Position numbers and translations under genes: made by a program. Below the pieces are notes generated by a model that made no database searches, had not been told where the DNA came from, and worked only from the letters and a program-made list of their open reading frames with translations. From assembly GCF_016901225.1 (NCBI RefSeq), contig NZ_JAFEUL010000021.1, forward strand, positions 1 through 64,000: a stretch of DNA of 64,000 nucleotides, given 5' to 3'. The DNA comes from Actibacterium sp. 188UL27-1 (GTDB lineage: Bacteria > Pseudomonadota > Alphaproteobacteria > Rhodobacterales > Rhodobacteraceae). This document shows positions 63,442 through 64,000 of this stretch, piece by piece (within the stretch, counting starts at the first letter, position 1; each line of letters opens with the position of its first letter).

Positions 63442-63831
63442 CTAAAGCCCCAAAACCGATTTGACGGACCCTGCCGGGCCAAAGGACCAGTCAATGGGCT
63501 GGTTCTCGATCAGGAAAATGATCGAATTGTTCGGATTGAAATCGATCTGGTCCAACCGCTGGCGTACATCCTTAAACAACGCTTCTTTCTGCGCATCCGA
63601 ACGGCCCGCCAACAGGGCAATCTCGATAATGATCGTCCCAGCCGGATCCCGGTTTCCCAAAAAAGTCGGGTGCAGGATCATGTCATCCGCCGCATGGCGC
63701 GACACAAGGCAAAAGTAATCATCCGGGTTCACCGCGCAGGTCTCCACAAGGCTGTCATGGAGCAGGTCGTTGATCACATGACAAGTCTCAACCGGCAGAT
63801 CTTGTGGCACGTGCAGTTTGTTGAAGGGCAT
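63442..63831 (-). CDS. Tautomerase superfamily protein
   Basis: The 129-residue protein starts MPFNKLHVPQDLPVETCHVI. Removal of Met exposes Pro at the N-terminus, the general base of 4-oxalocrotonate tautomerase-like enzymes. The beta-alpha-beta pattern repeats (TIIIEIALLAGRSDAQKEALF, then NNSIIFLIENQPIDWSFG), which suggests the two-module MIF-like or tautomerase_2 type. The ATG at 63831 has a GAGGAG site. Substrate unknown. Confidence 0.82.
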   Translation of the reverse strand: MPFNKLHVPQDLPVETCHVINDLLHDSLVETCAVNPDDYFCLVSRHAADDMILHPTFLGNRDPAGTIIIEIALLAGRSDAQKEALFKDVRQRLDQIDFNPNNSIIFLIENQPIDWSFGPAGSVKSVLGL

Positions 63832-64000
63832 TGGCCACTCCTCGCAATTTGTTTTCAGGGGATGTCCCGGCAGAGCTTTTCCAGACCGGGTTGTGCTATC
63901 ACAACATCCGGCCACCGCGACATCAGGAATATTGATGCGACACGTCAAAACCTTTGAATTGACGGCATTCTCCGCCGGCGGCACGGTCGCGCCATGACCA

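Noticed and set aside
63935-63997. 20-codon plus-strand frame at the window end
   Set aside because: Ends in a stop before the window edge, has no ribosome-binding site and matches nothing I know.

Overview
The window looks like chromosomal DNA of a Roseobacter-type member of the Rhodobacterales (Alphaproteobacteria). This is inferred from GC-rich coding, from small families common in that order (twin-transmembrane/HIG1-like, DUF6473, DUF6524 and DUF2842 proteins, an entericidin-type lipoprotein), and from a wealth of TRAP and ABC uptake systems and acyl-CoA enzymes. I see no tRNA, rRNA, CRISPR array, insertion sequence or prophage. Only one gap between genes exceeds 300 bases (31651-31984).

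Layout. 1-13.2 kb: 5' end of tuf, a lipoprotein, a cytochrome P450, an M48 protease/DUF898 pair, parC, an SH3b protein, an SDR enzyme, a cobalamin adenosyltransferase, etfBA and 3-hydroxybutyryl-CoA dehydrogenase. 13.2-18.6 kb: two small envelope proteins, a rhodanese, and a DctPQM TRAP importer with a GntR regulator and a KdgF-like cupin, which suggests uptake of unsaturated uronates. 18.6-21.4 kb: a BON-MscS channel and a DUF2254 membrane protein.

21.4-31.7 kb is the most unusual accessory block. A tightly coupled operon encodes a CUT1-type sugar ABC importer, an argininosuccinate-lyase-like enzyme and a PfkB sugar kinase. Divergent to it are a ROK repressor and a 788-residue PIG-L deacetylase. 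A palindrome lies between the -35 and -10 elements of the importer promoter. The gene set predicts import, deacylation, fumarate-releasing cleavage and phosphorylation of an unidentified sugar conjugate.

32-44.8 kb is a fatty-acid and acyl-CoA block, almost all on the minus strand: acpS, acyl-CoA synthetase, FadJ-type protein, duplicated NTF2-like protein, thiolase, yidD, GST, two tandem secreted paralogues, a DmdC-type acyl-CoA dehydrogenase, two MerR regulators with matching operator-like sites, and two hotdog thioesterases. 44.9-50.6 kb: a TetR/beta-lactamase-fold pair, a P-loop kinase-like protein and a polar amino acid ABC system. A composite repeat of four 11-bp units occurs twice, near 31.9 and 47.1 kb, and nothing annotated explains it.

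50.7-64 kb is mostly core: an orphan PhnD-like protein with TerB, two DUF1330 proteins, pyrG, secG, purA, a 1011-residue acidic protein, thiamine pyrophosphokinase, an EamA permease, zapE and a tautomerase.
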